Shown here piece by piece: positions 17,576 through 28,886 of a DNA stretch of 64,000 nt (position 1 is the stretch's first letter; every line of letters begins with the position of its first letter). The stretch spans positions 4,807,501 through 4,871,500 of the forward strand of contig LR990730.1 in NCBI GenBank assembly GCA_905142475.1. The letters run 5' to 3'. The translations under genes and the position numbers were made by a program. Below the pieces are notes generated by a model. The model was not told where the DNA came from. It made no database searches and worked only from the letters and a program-made list of their open reading frames with translations. The stretch is from Xanthomonas hydrangeae (GTDB taxonomy: Bacteria; Pseudomonadota; Gammaproteobacteria; Xanthomonadales; Xanthomonadaceae).

Positions 17576-19264
17576 GTGAAAGCCCAACTCCGCGCACTGA
17601 TCGGCCAAGGCATTGAAGCCTTGCGCGCCAACGGCACCCTGCCTGCCGACACCCTGCCGCCGGATTTTGTGGTCGAGCGGCCCAAGACGCGCGAACACGG
17701 CGACTTCGCCACCAATGCCGCGATGCTGCTGGCCAAGCCCGCGCGCAGCAATCCGCGTGCACTGGCCCAGGCACTGGTCGCCGCGTTGCCGGCCAGCGAC
17801 GACGTGGCCAAGGTGGAGATCGCCGGCCCGGGCTTCATCAACTTCCACCTGACACCCTCCGCCTACCAGCGCGAAGTGGCGCATGTGATCAAGCAGGGCC
17901 CCGACTACGGCCGCGGGCTGGCCGGCAATGGCCGCTCGGTGGGCGTGGAGTACGTCTCGGCCAACCCGACCGGCCCGCTGCATGTCGGTCACGGCCGCGC
18001 GGCGGCGATCGGCGACAGCCTGGCGCGCGTGCTCGATGCCAACGGCTGGAACGTCAAGCGCGAGTTCTACTACAACGATGCCGGCGTGCAGATCGAAAAC
18101 CTGGCGTTGTCGGTGCAGGCGCGCGCGCAAGGGCTCACCCCCGACAGCGACGGCTGGCCGGAGAACGGCTACCGCGGCGACTACATCGCCGATGTCGCCA
18201 ACGCCTACCTGGCCGGCGATACCGTCGATCTGGAAGGCCATCTAGTCACCGGCGTCAAGGACCCTGCCGATTTCGACGCGATCCGCCGCTTCGCGGTGGC
18301 CTACCTGCGCAACGAGCAGAACCACGACCTGGCCGCGTTCCGCGTCGATTTCGATATCTATTTCCTGGAAAGCTCGCTGTACAAGGACGGCAAGGTCGAA
18401 GAGGCGGTGCAGAAGCTGATCGCCTCCGGCCACACCTACGAGGAAGGCGGCGCGTTGTGGCTGAAGTCCACCGACTTCGGCGACGACAAGGACCGGGTGA
18501 TGCGCAAGTCCGACGGCACCTACACCTACTTCGTGCCGGACGTGGCCTATCACCTGACCAAGTGGCAGCGCGGCTACGAGCGCGCGATCACCGAACTGGG
18601 TGCGGACCACCACGGCTCGCTGACGCGCGTGCGCGCCGGCCTGCAGGCACTGGAACTGGGCATCCCGCAGGGCTGGCCGGAATACGTGCTGCACCAGATG
18701 GTCACGGTGATGCGCGGCGGCGAAGAGGTGAAGCTGTCCAAGCGTGCCGGCAGCTACGTCACCCTGCGCGATCTGATCGAAGAAACCAGCGCCGATGCGG
18801 TGCGCTGGTTCCTGATCGCGCGCAAGCCCGATTCGCAGCTCACCTTCGATATCGACCTGGCCCGTCAGCAGAGCAACGACAACCCGGTGTTCTATGTGCA
18901 GTACGCGCATGCCCGCGTGTGCAGCGTGCTGCGTCAGGCGCTGGAAAAAGGCTACAAGTACGAGCAGGCGCACGGGTTGGCCGAGCTGGCGCGTCTGGAT
19001 GACGAGCATTCGCTCAACGTCATGGTCGAGCTATCGCGCTATGCGGAAGTGGTCGAAATCGCCGGCCAGACGCTGGAGCCGTATCAGATTGCGCAGTACC
19101 TGCGTGAATTGGCGCACGCCTTCCACACGTGGTATCACAACACCAAACTGCTGGTGGACGATGCCGCAGAGCGCGACGCCAAACTCACCCTCGCCGTCGC
19201 CACGCAACAGGTGCTCGCCAACGGCCTGGAACTGCTCGGCGTCAGCGCCCCAGAAAAGATGTGA
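17576..19264 (+). CDS. argS: Arginyl-tRNA synthetase
   Basis: Charges tRNA-Arg. 562 residues, class I. The N-terminal additional domain includes [15 protein letters not shown]. The HIGH-type motif is HVGH in [14 protein letters not shown] (about 126-139), the KMSKS counterpart is KLSKR (about 386), and the C-terminal helical anticodon-binding domain follows. The start is GTG at 17576, chosen because [11 protein letters not shown] matches the expected N-terminus and no upstream ATG is in frame. Followed 45 bases later by a SPOR-domain gene, an arrangement also seen in Pseudomonas. Confidence 0.96.
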   Translation: MKAQLRALIGQGIEALRANGTLPADTLPPDFVVERPKTREHGDFATNAAMLLAKPARSNPRALAQALVAALPASDDVAKVEIAGPGFINFHLTPSAYQREVAHVIKQGPDYGRGLAGNGRSVGVEYVSANPTGPLHVGHGRAAAIGDSLARVLDANGWNVKREFYYNDAGVQIENLALSVQARAQGLTPDSDGWPENGYRGDYIADVANAYLAGDTVDLEGHLVTGVKDPADFDAIRRFAVAYLRNEQNHDLAAFRVDFDIYFLESSLYKDGKVEEAVQKLIASGHTYEEGGALWLKSTDFGDDKDRVMRKSDGTYTYFVPDVAYHLTKWQRGYERAITELGADHHGSLTRVRAGLQALELGIPQGWPEYVLHQMVTVMRGGEEVKLSKRAGSYVTLRDLIEETSADAVRWFLIARKPDSQLTFDIDLARQQSNDNPVFYVQYAHARVCSVLRQALEKGYKYEQAHGLAELARLDDEHSLNVMVELSRYAEVVEIAGQTLEPYQIAQYLRELAHAFHTWYHNTKLLVDDAAERDAKLTLAVATQQVLANGLELLGVSAPEKM

Positions 19265-19309
19265 GTCGGGCCGCATGGCCCGCAACGATGTGATTCGGAG
19301 AAGTGGTAG

Positions 19310-20209
19310 ATGGCAGCACGACGCGGTAAGAGTCAGGCGCGACGCAACACCAGCAATGGCACCCCCGGTTGGGTGTGGTTGGTGGCGGGCGCCGCGATTG
19401 CGGCAGTGATCTTTCTGGCAGCGCCCAACCTGTTCAAAAAGGACGGCGACGGCTTCCTGCGCGTGGGCCCGCGCGCCAATCCCGATGCGCAGCCCGAGCC
19501 GGTGGCGGATGCCGATGTGGATACGCCGGCCGAACTGCCCAAGCCCAGCGCACAACCGCCCAAGCCGCAAGCCAAACCCGGCGATGCGCAGACGCAGTAC
19601 GACTTCTACACCTTGCTGCCCGGCAAGGAAGTGCAGATGTCCGATGCCGAACTGGCGGCCAGTGCGCGCGCCGAGGAAGCCGCACGTGCGCGCGCCGCGT
19701 TGGAAGGCAAGCCGGTTGCGCCCGCACCGGGTGCAGCAGCACGTGTTGCTGCAGCCACGCCGGCCGCCAGCGTGCCGGTACCGTTGAACGAAACCGCCGC
19801 CAGCGCGCCCCAGCCGTTGGCGGAAACTGCGCCTGCGCGTCCGGCGGCGACACCGGCGCTGGCCAGCACCGCAGCGCTCACCACGCCGGCTGCCGCCGCA
19901 CCTGCAACTGCAGCGCCAAAACCGGCTGCGACGGCCGCAGCGGCAACGACGGCGGCTGCACCTGCAGTGACAGACAACACCCGCTACATCCTGCAGGCCG
20001 GCTCGTTCGGCGCCTCCGGCGATGCCGAATCGACCAAGGCCAAGCTGGCGATGATGGGCCTGGCCGCACGTGTGGAATCGGCAGAAATCAGCGGAAAAAC
20101 CGTCTACCGCGTGCGCATGGGGCCGTACGGCAGCGCCGGCGAACTGGCCGAAGCCAAGCAGAAACTGACCGGCAGCGGGTTGCCTGCCATCGCCATCAAG
20201 GCGCAGTAG
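19310..20209 (+). CDS. SPOR-domain (FtsN-like) membrane protein
   Basis: 299 residues. A basic cytoplasmic tail (residues 1-20) and one membrane helix (about 22-41) are followed by a long Ala/Pro-rich periplasmic linker (about 60-215). A C-terminal SPOR domain (about 222-299) begins at TRYILQAGSFGASGDAE. SPOR domains bind denuded septal peptidoglycan, so a role at the division site is likely. The overall plan matches FtsN, but the linker is compositionally biased and the short essential FtsN motif cannot be recognised by eye, so it may be a paralogue. Confidence 0.85.
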   Translation: MAARRGKSQARRNTSNGTPGWVWLVAGAAIAAVIFLAAPNLFKKDGDGFLRVGPRANPDAQPEPVADADVDTPAELPKPSAQPPKPQAKPGDAQTQYDFYTLLPGKEVQMSDAELAASARAEEAARARAALEGKPVAPAPGAAARVAAATPAASVPVPLNETAASAPQPLAETAPARPAATPALASTAALTTPAAAAPATAAPKPAATAAAATTAAAPAVTDNTRYILQAGSFGASGDAESTKAKLAMMGLAARVESAEISGKTVYRVRMGPYGSAGELAEAKQKLTGSGLPAIAIKAQ

Positions 20210-20336
20210 CGACAGTGCTGCAGCGCGCTTGCGGCCTGTTGCTACGGCGTCGCTGCGCGCAGCGGCCGGGCTGCACCCACGCCATGCAGCGGCACGCGCA
20301 TCCGGCACGGTCGCCACACCTGATTCCTTCGCCTGA

Positions 20337-21116
<780 letters not shown>

Positions 21117-21243
21117 CGATGGCCTGCAACGCCAATGCCCCGGTCTCGCGCCGACCCGATGATGTGTTGATTGGCGCGTGCGCAGATCGCACAGCATCCA
21201 AGCTCGGTACGGCGCTGGAACTGGCGCACTGCCAGAGATGACG

Positions 21244-21270
21244 ACAACGCCGCGCATTGCGCGGCGTTGT
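21244..21270. terminator. Bidirectional hairpin terminator
   Basis: Perfect 12-bp stem ACAACGCCGCGC / GCGCGGCGTTGT with a three-base loop between convergent genes (the SDR on plus, the acyltransferase on minus). There is no long T-run. Confidence 0.6.
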
Positions 21271-21281
21271 GCGATGCCCGG

Positions 21282-22409
21282 TCAGGCGCGATCGGCGGCA
21301 GCCAACGGCTGTGCGCCTGGCCGCAGCATCTTGTCGCGCAGCTGCAGGAACGGGCGCTCCACCGCGTAGTGCAAGACCGCACCGCCCAGCACTGCCATCA
21401 GGCCATACACCGCAAATGCCAGCATGCCACGCCCCTCCAGCGCCGGGCCGAACCAACCCTGGGTGAGATGGAACACGGCCTTGTGGGTCAGATACAGGCT
21501 GTAGGAAATGCCCGCCAGCCACGCCGCGCCTGGCACGCGCAGGCCGCCAAGCACCCCGCGGGTGGCAGTGCCGGCGAGCACCAGCAAGGCGAGCCCCAAC
21601 GACAACACCGGCCAGCCCAGCGCATTGCCGATCAGGCCGGTGCGTTCGCGAAACAGCCACAACGCCAGCGCCAGAATCGCCATGCCGGCACACAGCACCG
21701 CGTTGCCGCGCTGCTGCAGCCGTTGCCACAGCGTGGGGCGGAAGATCTTGAGCACCGCCAGCACGACACCGGCCAGCAGACCGTCCAGACGGCTCCAGGT
21801 CGGGTAATAGAGGTCTTCGATAAACCAGTTGCGCTGCAGGCCGGCACCGGCGCTGTCCAGGGCGGTGTTGTGCCACCAGATGCCGGCACGCAGCGCGATG
21901 CCTGCCACCACGACCGCCACGCACAAGGCGACGAAGCGGGTAGCCGAGGGCCGACGCATCGACAGCGTCGCCAGCAACGGAAACACCAGATAGAAATGTT
22001 CTTCCACGCACAGCGACCAGGCGTGCGAGAACGCGGCATCACGGCCGTAGTCGACGAACAGGTTCAGGGTGAAGCTGACGAACATCCACCACGGTGCCAA
22101 CCCGGGAGCCTCGCGAAACTCCGGCCACGCCATGTAGATCGCCAGCACCACCAGAAACGCCGGCAGGATGCGGAACGCGCGGCGCAGATAGAACGCCTTG
22201 AAGTCCAGGCCTTGCCCGCGCGCCAGCGGCCGCAGCACCTGCGTCCCGATCAGAAAACCGCTCAACACGAAGAACAGGTCCACGCCCATCCAGCCGTAGC
22301 GGGACAACCAAGCCCAGTCCGGCCCCAGACCGCCGACCACGAAGGAATGGAACAGCATCACCCAGACGATGGCGATGCCACGCAGCAGATCGAGGGCGGG
22401 ATAGCGCAT
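21282..22409 (-). CDS. Acyltransferase family 3 membrane protein
   Basis: 375 residues with about 10 membrane helices. The start is MRYPALDLLRGIAIVWVML, the classic acyltransferase-3 opening, with the conserved His in MLFHSFVV, then GVDLFFVLSGFLIG and the RRAFRILPAF segment, in which family members carry conserved arginines. These enzymes O-acylate sugars or lipids (for example O-antigen, exopolysaccharide, macrolide or sterol-like glycosides) using a cytoplasmic acyl donor. The ATG at 22409 is used because the longer ORF start at 22502 adds a non-family leader. It lies 207 bases downstream of the glycosyltransferase and NRPS on the same strand, so it may modify their product. The larger gap makes operon membership uncertain. 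Confidence 0.85.
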   Translation of the reverse strand: MRYPALDLLRGIAIVWVMLFHSFVVGGLGPDWAWLSRYGWMGVDLFFVLSGFLIGTQVLRPLARGQGLDFKAFYLRRAFRILPAFLVVLAIYMAWPEFREAPGLAPWWMFVSFTLNLFVDYGRDAAFSHAWSLCVEEHFYLVFPLLATLSMRRPSATRFVALCVAVVVAGIALRAGIWWHNTALDSAGAGLQRNWFIEDLYYPTWSRLDGLLAGVVLAVLKIFRPTLWQRLQQRGNAVLCAGMAILALALWLFRERTGLIGNALGWPVLSLGLALLVLAGTATRGVLGGLRVPGAAWLAGISYSLYLTHKAVFHLTQGWFGPALEGRGMLAFAVYGLMAVLGGAVLHYAVERPFLQLRDKMLRPGAQPLAAADRA

Positions 22410-22616
22410 GCGGACGATGCAAGGCGAGGGAGCCCGATTGTGCCGCATCCCGCCGATGCAGCGATGCCGGCATCGACGTTGGCCCGGCAACACGCCCGGC
22501 ACCTCACCCGTGCCGCACTCAGAGACCTGCGGTAATACCCAGCCGCATTGCCGCCGCCAATCCGCTGTCGACGCTGTGGCTCCCCAACAGCGTCATCCAT
22601 CACACGATGGTCTGTG

Positions 22617-23954
22617 TCACGCCACGGCCTGCTGCTCGATCCGCTCGGTCGGCGCCAACGACACCGCCGGTTGCAGCAATCCCCATGCTTCCAGCTGATC
22701 CACCGCCCGGCTGATCCCATCCTCCTCACGGATGCGCTGCCCCAGCACGCGTGCCGCTGCGCGCATGCTCGGCGCGCTGGCCTGGCGGATGGCATCGGCC
22801 AAGGTTTCCGGCTGCAATCCGACCCGTGCGAGCGCCGGGGGCGCGACGCCGCGCTGGGCCAGGCAATGCGCCCAGAACGGTTGGTCGTAGCCGAACGGCA
22901 GGACCACCGACGGAATCCCCGCAGCCAGCGCCGCACCGGTCGTGCCGGCACCGCCGTGATGCACCGCGACCGACACCCGCGGGAACAGCCAATCGTGCGG
23001 CGCCTGTTCCAACTGGAAGAAGCGCTCCGCATCGTCGGACGCGTCTTCCCCGGCCGCCAGCCCGCCCCAGCCGCTGGCCAGCAACGCGCGTTGATCGGTC
23101 AGACGCACCGCCGCCTTGACGATGGCGGTGAGCTGCGCCGCATCGGTGCTGATCATGCTGCCAAAGCCGATATACAGCGGCGGTGGACCGGCCTGCAGAA
23201 ACGCTTCCAGCGCGGCCGGCGGCTGCCACTGCGGCTGCGGCAACTGCCAGAAACCGGCGACCTGGGCTCTGTCCGGCCAGTCCGGCGGACGTGGGCACAG
23301 ATGCTCGCTATAGCCATAGACCACGCGCTGCGCGCTGCGATCGGGACCACTCCACGGATACGCCGGCAGCCCCAGAGCCGGGCGCACGATGCCGTTGAGC
23401 GCCGGGCGCATCAGCTGCCAGCCGGCAAAGCGCACCGCGTGATGCAGTGCCACACTCACCAGCCCCGGCAGACGCACGGTGGGCATCACCATCAACGGCA
23501 CATGGCGCGAGGCAGTCAGCGGCTGCAATTGCGTGAATACCACTGGCAGGCCGTAGGCCTGGCCCAGGCTATGTGCCAGCAAGCTCGCGCTGCCGACGCC
23601 GAGAATCAAACCGGCATCGGCACAGGCTGCGCGGCCCTGCTCGGCCCAGTCGCGCGCCCAGTCCATCAGTTGTGCGCGCAAGGTGCCCCAGATGCCGCGC
23701 CAGCCTCCGCGCATCTCGGCGACATTCGGATGGCCCTGCAACAACTTCTGGTGGTCGCCGCTGAGCGGAAAGAACTCCAGCCCATTGGCGCGGATCAGGG
23801 ATTCGAAGTTGGCGCTGGTCAGCACCCGCACCGGATAACCGCGCTCCTGCAGACCGCGGCCCAGCGCGATGATCGGGCGCACATCGCCATGCGTGCCCAG
23901 GGTGGCGATCAGTACCGGGCGGTGACGTGCCGGCGTATGCAGTGACTCAGGCAT
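22617..23954 (-). CDS. MGT-type (GT1) glycosyltransferase
   Basis: 445 residues, GT-B fold of the UGT/MGT superfamily that glycosylates small hydrophobic molecules. The N-terminus IATLGTHGDVRPIIALGRGL is typical of this superfamily (sterol glucosyltransferases, antibiotic glycosyltransferases, rhamnosyltransferase RhlB). The donor signature is HHGGAGTTGAALAAGIPSVV with PFGYDQPFWA immediately after (about residues 345-375). The start ATG at 23954 overlaps the NRPS stop codon by eight bases, so the two are translationally coupled. The obvious inference is glycosylation of the NRPS product. Sugar donor unknown. Confidence 0.88.
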   Translation of the reverse strand: MPESLHTPARHRPVLIATLGTHGDVRPIIALGRGLQERGYPVRVLTSANFESLIRANGLEFFPLSGDHQKLLQGHPNVAEMRGGWRGIWGTLRAQLMDWARDWAEQGRAACADAGLILGVGSASLLAHSLGQAYGLPVVFTQLQPLTASRHVPLMVMPTVRLPGLVSVALHHAVRFAGWQLMRPALNGIVRPALGLPAYPWSGPDRSAQRVVYGYSEHLCPRPPDWPDRAQVAGFWQLPQPQWQPPAALEAFLQAGPPPLYIGFGSMISTDAAQLTAIVKAAVRLTDQRALLASGWGGLAAGEDASDDAERFFQLEQAPHDWLFPRVSVAVHHGGAGTTGAALAAGIPSVVLPFGYDQPFWAHCLAQRGVAPPALARVGLQPETLADAIRQASAPSMRAAARVLGQRIREEDGISRAVDQLEAWGLLQPAVSLAPTERIEQQAVA

Positions 23955-26900
23955 ATTCGGCCACCCCGTCGCTGGCGGTGGCGATGCTGCCATCGCGTTG
24001 TGTGGCTTTCGCAGTGGCCGCGTGCAGCAACGCGCTGAGCGTGGCCGAATGCGTGGACGACAGCATCGAATGATGGTCGCTGTCCAAGGTATGCAGGTGC
24101 AGATTGCGCACGTACGGGCGCCAGGCCTGCGGCCGGTAATCCACCCACACTGCATCGTCGCCGCCGGAGGTCATGCGTACGCTTGCTTCGACGAACACCA
24201 CATCCTGGTCCAGCGGCTTGGGCCGATGACGCCGCGCCAGCTGCAGGTGGTGCTGGGTCATACCGCCCATGTCGTCCAGCAGCGTGGGGCGTTGTTCGAG
24301 CAATTGGCGCACCGCGGGCAAATCGTTCAACCCATAGTGATCGCATAGCAGGCTGGCCAGTTCGGCCACCGTGGTCGGCATCGGCTGGCCGTGTGCCAGC
24401 GTCAGGCCCAGCGCATGCACCGATGCACGCACGTTTTCCGATTCCGGCAGCGATGCGGCCTGCTCCAGATGCGGGTAGCTGTCCAGCATTGCCAGCAACT
24501 CGACTTCTTCGCCAAGCGCATGCAACTCGGCGGTGATGGCATGGGCGATCAAGCCGCCCAGCGACCAACCGATCAGCCGGTATGGCCCATGCGGCTGCAC
24601 GCTGCGCAGACGGGCCAGGTAGTCGCGCGCGATCGCCTCGATGCTTTCCGGGCGGTGCTGCGGGTCGCTCAATGCCGGCGACTGCAATGCATACACCGGC
24701 CACTGCGGATCGAGCTGACCGAGCAGGGTGAGATACGACCAGCCCAGACCAACCACCGGATGGATGCAGAACAGCGGCGTGGTGCCCGGCGTACCCGCAC
24801 GCAACGGCAACAGCACGCCGAGCGGATCGTTCGGGGTCTGCGCGCTGCGTTTGATCACCTCGGCCAGGCCGGCAATGGTCGGCGCATGGAACAGCGTGCC
24901 CAGCGGCAGTTCGACGCCGAACATCTGCGGGAAACGCGCGGCCATTTCTGCCGCGCGCAGCGAGTCGCCGCCGAGTTCGAAGAAGTTGTCCTCCACACCG
25001 ACGACTTCAATGCCCAGCACGTCCTGCAACATCGCTGCCAGTTGGTGTTCGAGCGCATCGCGTGGCGCCACATGCGCGCGCTGCGGCAATGCGCCCGGTG
25101 ACGGCAATGCGCGGCGATCCAGCTTGCCGTTGGGTGTCAGCGGTAATGCCTCCAGCGGCATCCACAGCGTGGGAATCATCGACGCCGGCAGGCGTTGCTG
25201 CAGATGCGCGCGCAGCAGCTCGGTCGCCGGCATGGTGCCGTGCTTGCCCACCACATAGGCCAGCAACTGCAACGCGCTGTTGTCGCCATCGCTATGGCCC
25301 ACCACCACCGCCTGGGCCACCTGCGAATGCAGCAGCAAGGCGTTTTCGATTTCGGCCGGCTCCACGCGATGGCCGCGGATCTTCAATTGCGCGTCCGCAC
25401 GGCCGATGAACTCCAGCATGCCGTCGCGGCGCTGACGCACGCGGTCCCCGGTGCGGTACATGCTGCTGCCGTCGTCGGCAAACGGGTCGCGCACAAAGCG
25501 CTCGCTGGTCAGCTGGCGCTTGCCGCGGTAACCCTTGGCCACGCCCGCGCCGCCGATATACAGCTCGCCGATCGCACTGGTGGGGAGCGGCTGCCGCTGC
25601 GCATCCAGCACGTAGACGCGCGTATTGAGCAGCGGCCTGCCGATGGGTGGGGCTGCGGCATCGGTCAGCTGCAACGGCATGATGGTCGACCAGATGGTGG
25701 TTTCGGTTGGCCCGTACAACTGGGTCAGGCGCCCCACCCGGCTCAGCAACTGCGTTGCCAACTCCGGCACCAGGGCCTCACCGCCGACCAGCGCGTGGAT
25801 ACGGTCCAGTGCCAGATCTTGGTTGGCCAACAGGATGCGCCACAACGACGGGGTGGCCTGCACAACGCTGATCTGCTCGTGTGCGATCAGGCGCGACAAG
25901 CTGCGTGGATCGTGGGTGATGCCGGCCGGTGCGATGACCACGCGGGCGCCCACCAGCAACGGCAGGTACAACTCCAGCCCGGCGATATCGAAAGTGATGG
26001 TGGTGACTGCCAGCACGCGGTCGCGCGGGCGCAAAGCCAGTTCGTGCTCCATCGCATGCAAAAAATTGAACAGATTGCGATGGCTGATTTCCACGCCCTT
26101 GGGCGCGCCGGTCGAGCCGGAGGTATACAGCACGTAGGCGGTGCCATCCGGCGTGGCGAGCGGTGCGATCGCCGCCGGCAACACGGCCGGGCGCGGATCC
26201 AGCCACACCATGCCACCGAGCAGATAGCGCTCGCACAACGCCGGTTCGCAGACCAGCGCGATGGCGCCGGAATCGTTGAGCATCTGCCGATTGCGCGCGG
26301 CCGGGCTTTCCGGGTCCAGCGGCAGATAGGCCGCCCCGCTCCACATCACCGCCAGCAAGGCCACCAGCAATTGCTCGCTGCGCGGCAACGCGATGGCGAC
26401 CACGTCGCCCGGGCCCACGCCGTCGGCCACCCACTGCGCGGCAACGCGCGAGGCGAGCTCGCAGAGCGTGGCGTAATCCAGCGTGCGGTTGTCGTACTGC
26501 ACCACCGCCGCCGCCGGCATCAGCTCGGCACGCTGCAACATGCCATGCAACAGCGTGCTCGGCTCCGGCAGTGGCGCAGCGGTGTCGTTCCAGGTGTGCA
26601 GCAGTCGCTGGCGTTCGTCGTGACCCAGCACATCGATCAGGCCGAGTGCGCACTCCGGATCTGCCAGTACCGCATCGGCCAGGTGGGTCAGGCGGCGGCA
26701 ATGTTCTGCCAGCTCGTCGCTGTCGTACATTGCCGGGTTGGCATCCAGATCGAAGCGCAACGCGGCGCCATCGCCACGCTCGTAGCAGAAGATGGTCAGG
26801 TCGTCGGCCGGACCGTTGCAGAGGTTGTGCGGCACTGCATACGCCTCGCCGAAGCGCAGCGCGTAATCGAAGGCCTCGATATTCACCGCCAGCCGCGCGA

Positions 26901-27930
26901 ACTTCTGTTCGATCCCGAACACGCCCAGGTCGCGACGCACATCCTCGAAGCGGTATTGCTGATGCCGCAAGGCATGCTTGACCACCGAGGACACCTGCGC
27001 GAACAAGCTATGGATCGGCTGCTGCGGATCCATCTTCAAACGCAGCGAAATCACGTTGGCCACCAGGCCGGCGGTTTGCCGGTAGCGCGCATTGATGCGG
27101 CCGGTCACCGGCATTGCGATCACCAGATCCTCGGCACCGGTGCAGCGGTAGTAATACGCGGCAATCAGCGAGATCAGCATCTGCGGCAGGCTGGCGCCAT
27201 AGTCCTTGCCCAGCGCACGCAAACGCACCACCTGCTGCGGCGAAAACTGCCCGGTGCCACGCAACAAGCCGGTGGACAGCTGATTGCCCGGCCGCGCCAA
27301 GGTGGCCGGCGGCGGCAGATCGGCCAGCTGTTGCATCCAGTAGCTGCGATCGCGCTGAAAACGATCGGACTCGCGATAGTGCTGCTCCAGTTCGTTCAAC
27401 GACAGCGCACTGCCGTACTGCGCAGGTTCCGGCTCGCTATCGGCGGCATAGGCGTTATAGAGCACCGCCATGCGCTGCATCATGATCGATGCGCAATAGC
27501 CATCCATCACCAGATGGCTCACGCACTGCACCCACATATGGTGATCTTCGCCAAGACGGAACACCGCGCAATGCCACAACGGCCCGTTCTGCAGATCTTC
27601 CGGCTTGCGGATTTGTTCGTCCACCCAATGCTCGGCGGCGTTGCGTGGCGAGGGATCTTCGCTGAGATTGAAGTACGGAATCGAGGCCGTGTACTCGGGG
27701 CGGATCACCTGGCCGGGCACACCATCGTGTTCGACGATGCACAGCCGCAGCGTGTCGAACTCGCGCGTGAGCTGCATGCTTGCGCGCAGCAACAGGTCCG
27801 GATCGAGTGGGCCGAACATCTCCAACGCTTCGGACAACATCAAGGTGTTGTCGGTGTGCAACTTGCTGGCGACCCACAGGCCGCGTTGCGCTTTGGTCAG
27901 GGGAATCACGGGAGAGGCGTCAGCGTGCAT
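23947..27930 (-). CDS. Single-module non-ribosomal peptide synthetase (C-A-T-TE)
   Basis: 1327 residues. The condensation domain (about 1-430) has the active motif as SHLVMDG near 137; the second, catalytic His and the Asp are kept and the first His is Ser. The adenylation domain has YTSGSTGAPKG near 600, YGPTETT, YRTGD and NGKLDRRALP near 933. Residues read from it as the specificity code are D-I-L-Q-L-G-L-I-W-K, which I recall as a glycine code. The carrier domain has GGDSL near 987. The thioesterase has GWSLGG near 1123 and a catalytic His in SDHHS near 1286. The start at 27930 is chosen because AGAAGG lies nine bases upstream; the ATG at 27939 abuts that site. A lone C-first module suggests acylation of one amino acid, giving an N-acyl glycine-type product. 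Confidence 0.9.
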   Translation of the reverse strand: MHADASPVIPLTKAQRGLWVASKLHTDNTLMLSEALEMFGPLDPDLLLRASMQLTREFDTLRLCIVEHDGVPGQVIRPEYTASIPYFNLSEDPSPRNAAEHWVDEQIRKPEDLQNGPLWHCAVFRLGEDHHMWVQCVSHLVMDGYCASIMMQRMAVLYNAYAADSEPEPAQYGSALSLNELEQHYRESDRFQRDRSYWMQQLADLPPPATLARPGNQLSTGLLRGTGQFSPQQVVRLRALGKDYGASLPQMLISLIAAYYYRCTGAEDLVIAMPVTGRINARYRQTAGLVANVISLRLKMDPQQPIHSLFAQVSSVVKHALRHQQYRFEDVRRDLGVFGIEQKFARLAVNIEAFDYALRFGEAYAVPHNLCNGPADDLTIFCYERGDGAALRFDLDANPAMYDSDELAEHCRRLTHLADAVLADPECALGLIDVLGHDERQRLLHTWNDTAAPLPEPSTLLHGMLQRAELMPAAAVVQYDNRTLDYATLCELASRVAAQWVADGVGPGDVVAIALPRSEQLLVALLAVMWSGAAYLPLDPESPAARNRQMLNDSGAIALVCEPALCERYLLGGMVWLDPRPAVLPAAIAPLATPDGTAYVLYTSGSTGAPKGVEISHRNLFNFLHAMEHELALRPRDRVLAVTTITFDIAGLELYLPLLVGARVVIAPAGITHDPRSLSRLIAHEQISVVQATPSLWRILLANQDLALDRIHALVGGEALVPELATQLLSRVGRLTQLYGPTETTIWSTIMPLQLTDAAAPPIGRPLLNTRVYVLDAQRQPLPTSAIGELYIGGAGVAKGYRGKRQLTSERFVRDPFADDGSSMYRTGDRVRQRRDGMLEFIGRADAQLKIRGHRVEPAEIENALLLHSQVAQAVVVGHSDGDNSALQLLAYVVGKHGTMPATELLRAHLQQRLPASMIPTLWMPLEALPLTPNGKLDRRALPSPGALPQRAHVAPRDALEHQLAAMLQDVLGIEVVGVEDNFFELGGDSLRAAEMAARFPQMFGVELPLGTLFHAPTIAGLAEVIKRSAQTPNDPLGVLLPLRAGTPGTTPLFCIHPVVGLGWSYLTLLGQLDPQWPVYALQSPALSDPQHRPESIEAIARDYLARLRSVQPHGPYRLIGWSLGGLIAHAITAELHALGEEVELLAMLDSYPHLEQAASLPESENVRASVHALGLTLAHGQPMPTTVAELASLLCDHYGLNDLPAVRQLLEQRPTLLDDMGGMTQHHLQLARRHRPKPLDQDVVFVEASVRMTSGGDDAVWVDYRPQAWRPYVRNLHLHTLDSDHHSMLSSTHSATLSALLHAATAKATQRDGSIATASDGVAEYA

Positions 27931-28011
27931 TGCGTGCATCCTTCTTGTGTGGCGCGCAGTCGCCCAACGGGTCTTGCCCGCAATGCGGTCAACGAGACGC
28001 CGGATCAGCAC

Positions 28012-28886
28012 TTGGCCTAAAAACGTTTAGGTAGAAAACACCATCGACCACCGGCAGAGGCCGGCGATACGCAGTTGGAACACTCGATAAAGACGCACAA
28101 TGGAGACGTACAACGAAGCGCACGCAAGTGACACCAAGACGCGCAACTGCGTTTTTCTTGAAGCACTTGCTTCCCGGCAAGTTAATAAACACTAACAATC
28201 GGGCAACACAATGAACCGTGCAAAAATCACGAATTGCGCGTTTCCTGCAAATTTTTTTTAATGAAGTGTGATTGCAGTTAGTGTTCTGGATACATACCTC
28301 TGTTTGGAGATTCGGTGCTGCATGCAGCGCCGCACACAAAACGCAACGCATGTCGCGTCGATGCGGCAGGTGCGATTGCAGGGCGAAATTGCAGGCGGAT
28401 TTGCGTTCTCCGCATTGCATAAAGACCGCAATGCGTAAGACCACTGCGCGTGGCAGCGTTGATATACCTGCGCTACCAGACAAATCACTGCACGACATGC
28501 CGCATCGCTTGCGACACCTAGTAGCGCGCGCATTCGTTCGATCATGCGTCGGTCGTTTGGATGTCATACGACTGCGGCACTCTGTAGATCAACGGCGCGG
28601 GCTCGCGCGGATCACAGTGCGCTGCTTTATGTGGACTGCGCCGGTGCGCGTCTGCCCGGGGGTCATGCGTGCGTGACTGAGCGGTGGCAAGCGGCCATCA
28701 AGGCGCGCGGGCAGGGCGGTGCCCAACAGATTCATGCCAAGGCCGATCACCGGCCGCGTCCGCTTTACGACTGCTCACTACTTTAGTGCAGCTCTTTATA
28801 CGTAGCTGTGGCGGCGCGGACTCAGTGCCGATCTTGCATCGGCACTGCCTGCGCGCCACGGCGTCGGCCGCAGCGCGCGTACTGCT
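28012..28886. other. Gene-free region upstream of the NRPS, with inverted repeats
   Basis: No supported gene in 875 bases. The segment around 28140-28300 is lower in GC than its surroundings and includes an A/T run near 28245-28262. Two inverted repeats stand out: AACACTAAC (28188-28196) with GTTAGTGTT (28277-28285), and CGCATTGC (28411-28418) with GCAATGCG (28428-28435). The region probably holds the NRPS promoter. Open frames here on the minus strand (for example 27989-28567) have no protein-like character. Confidence 0.5.

Noticed and set aside
17570..17585. Possible parS-like CCACGTGAAA
   Set aside because: Only half of the TGTTTCACGTGAAACA palindrome is present and it lies at the argS start codon.
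25195..28020. 941-residue open frame on the plus strand
   Set aside because: It is antisense to the NRPS and His/Gln/Arg-rich in the way shadow frames are in high-GC DNA. The NRPS on the other strand has full domain motifs.
27989..28567. 192-residue frame overlapping the NRPS 5' region
   Set aside because: Cys/Arg-rich without recognisable features and overlapping a likely promoter.
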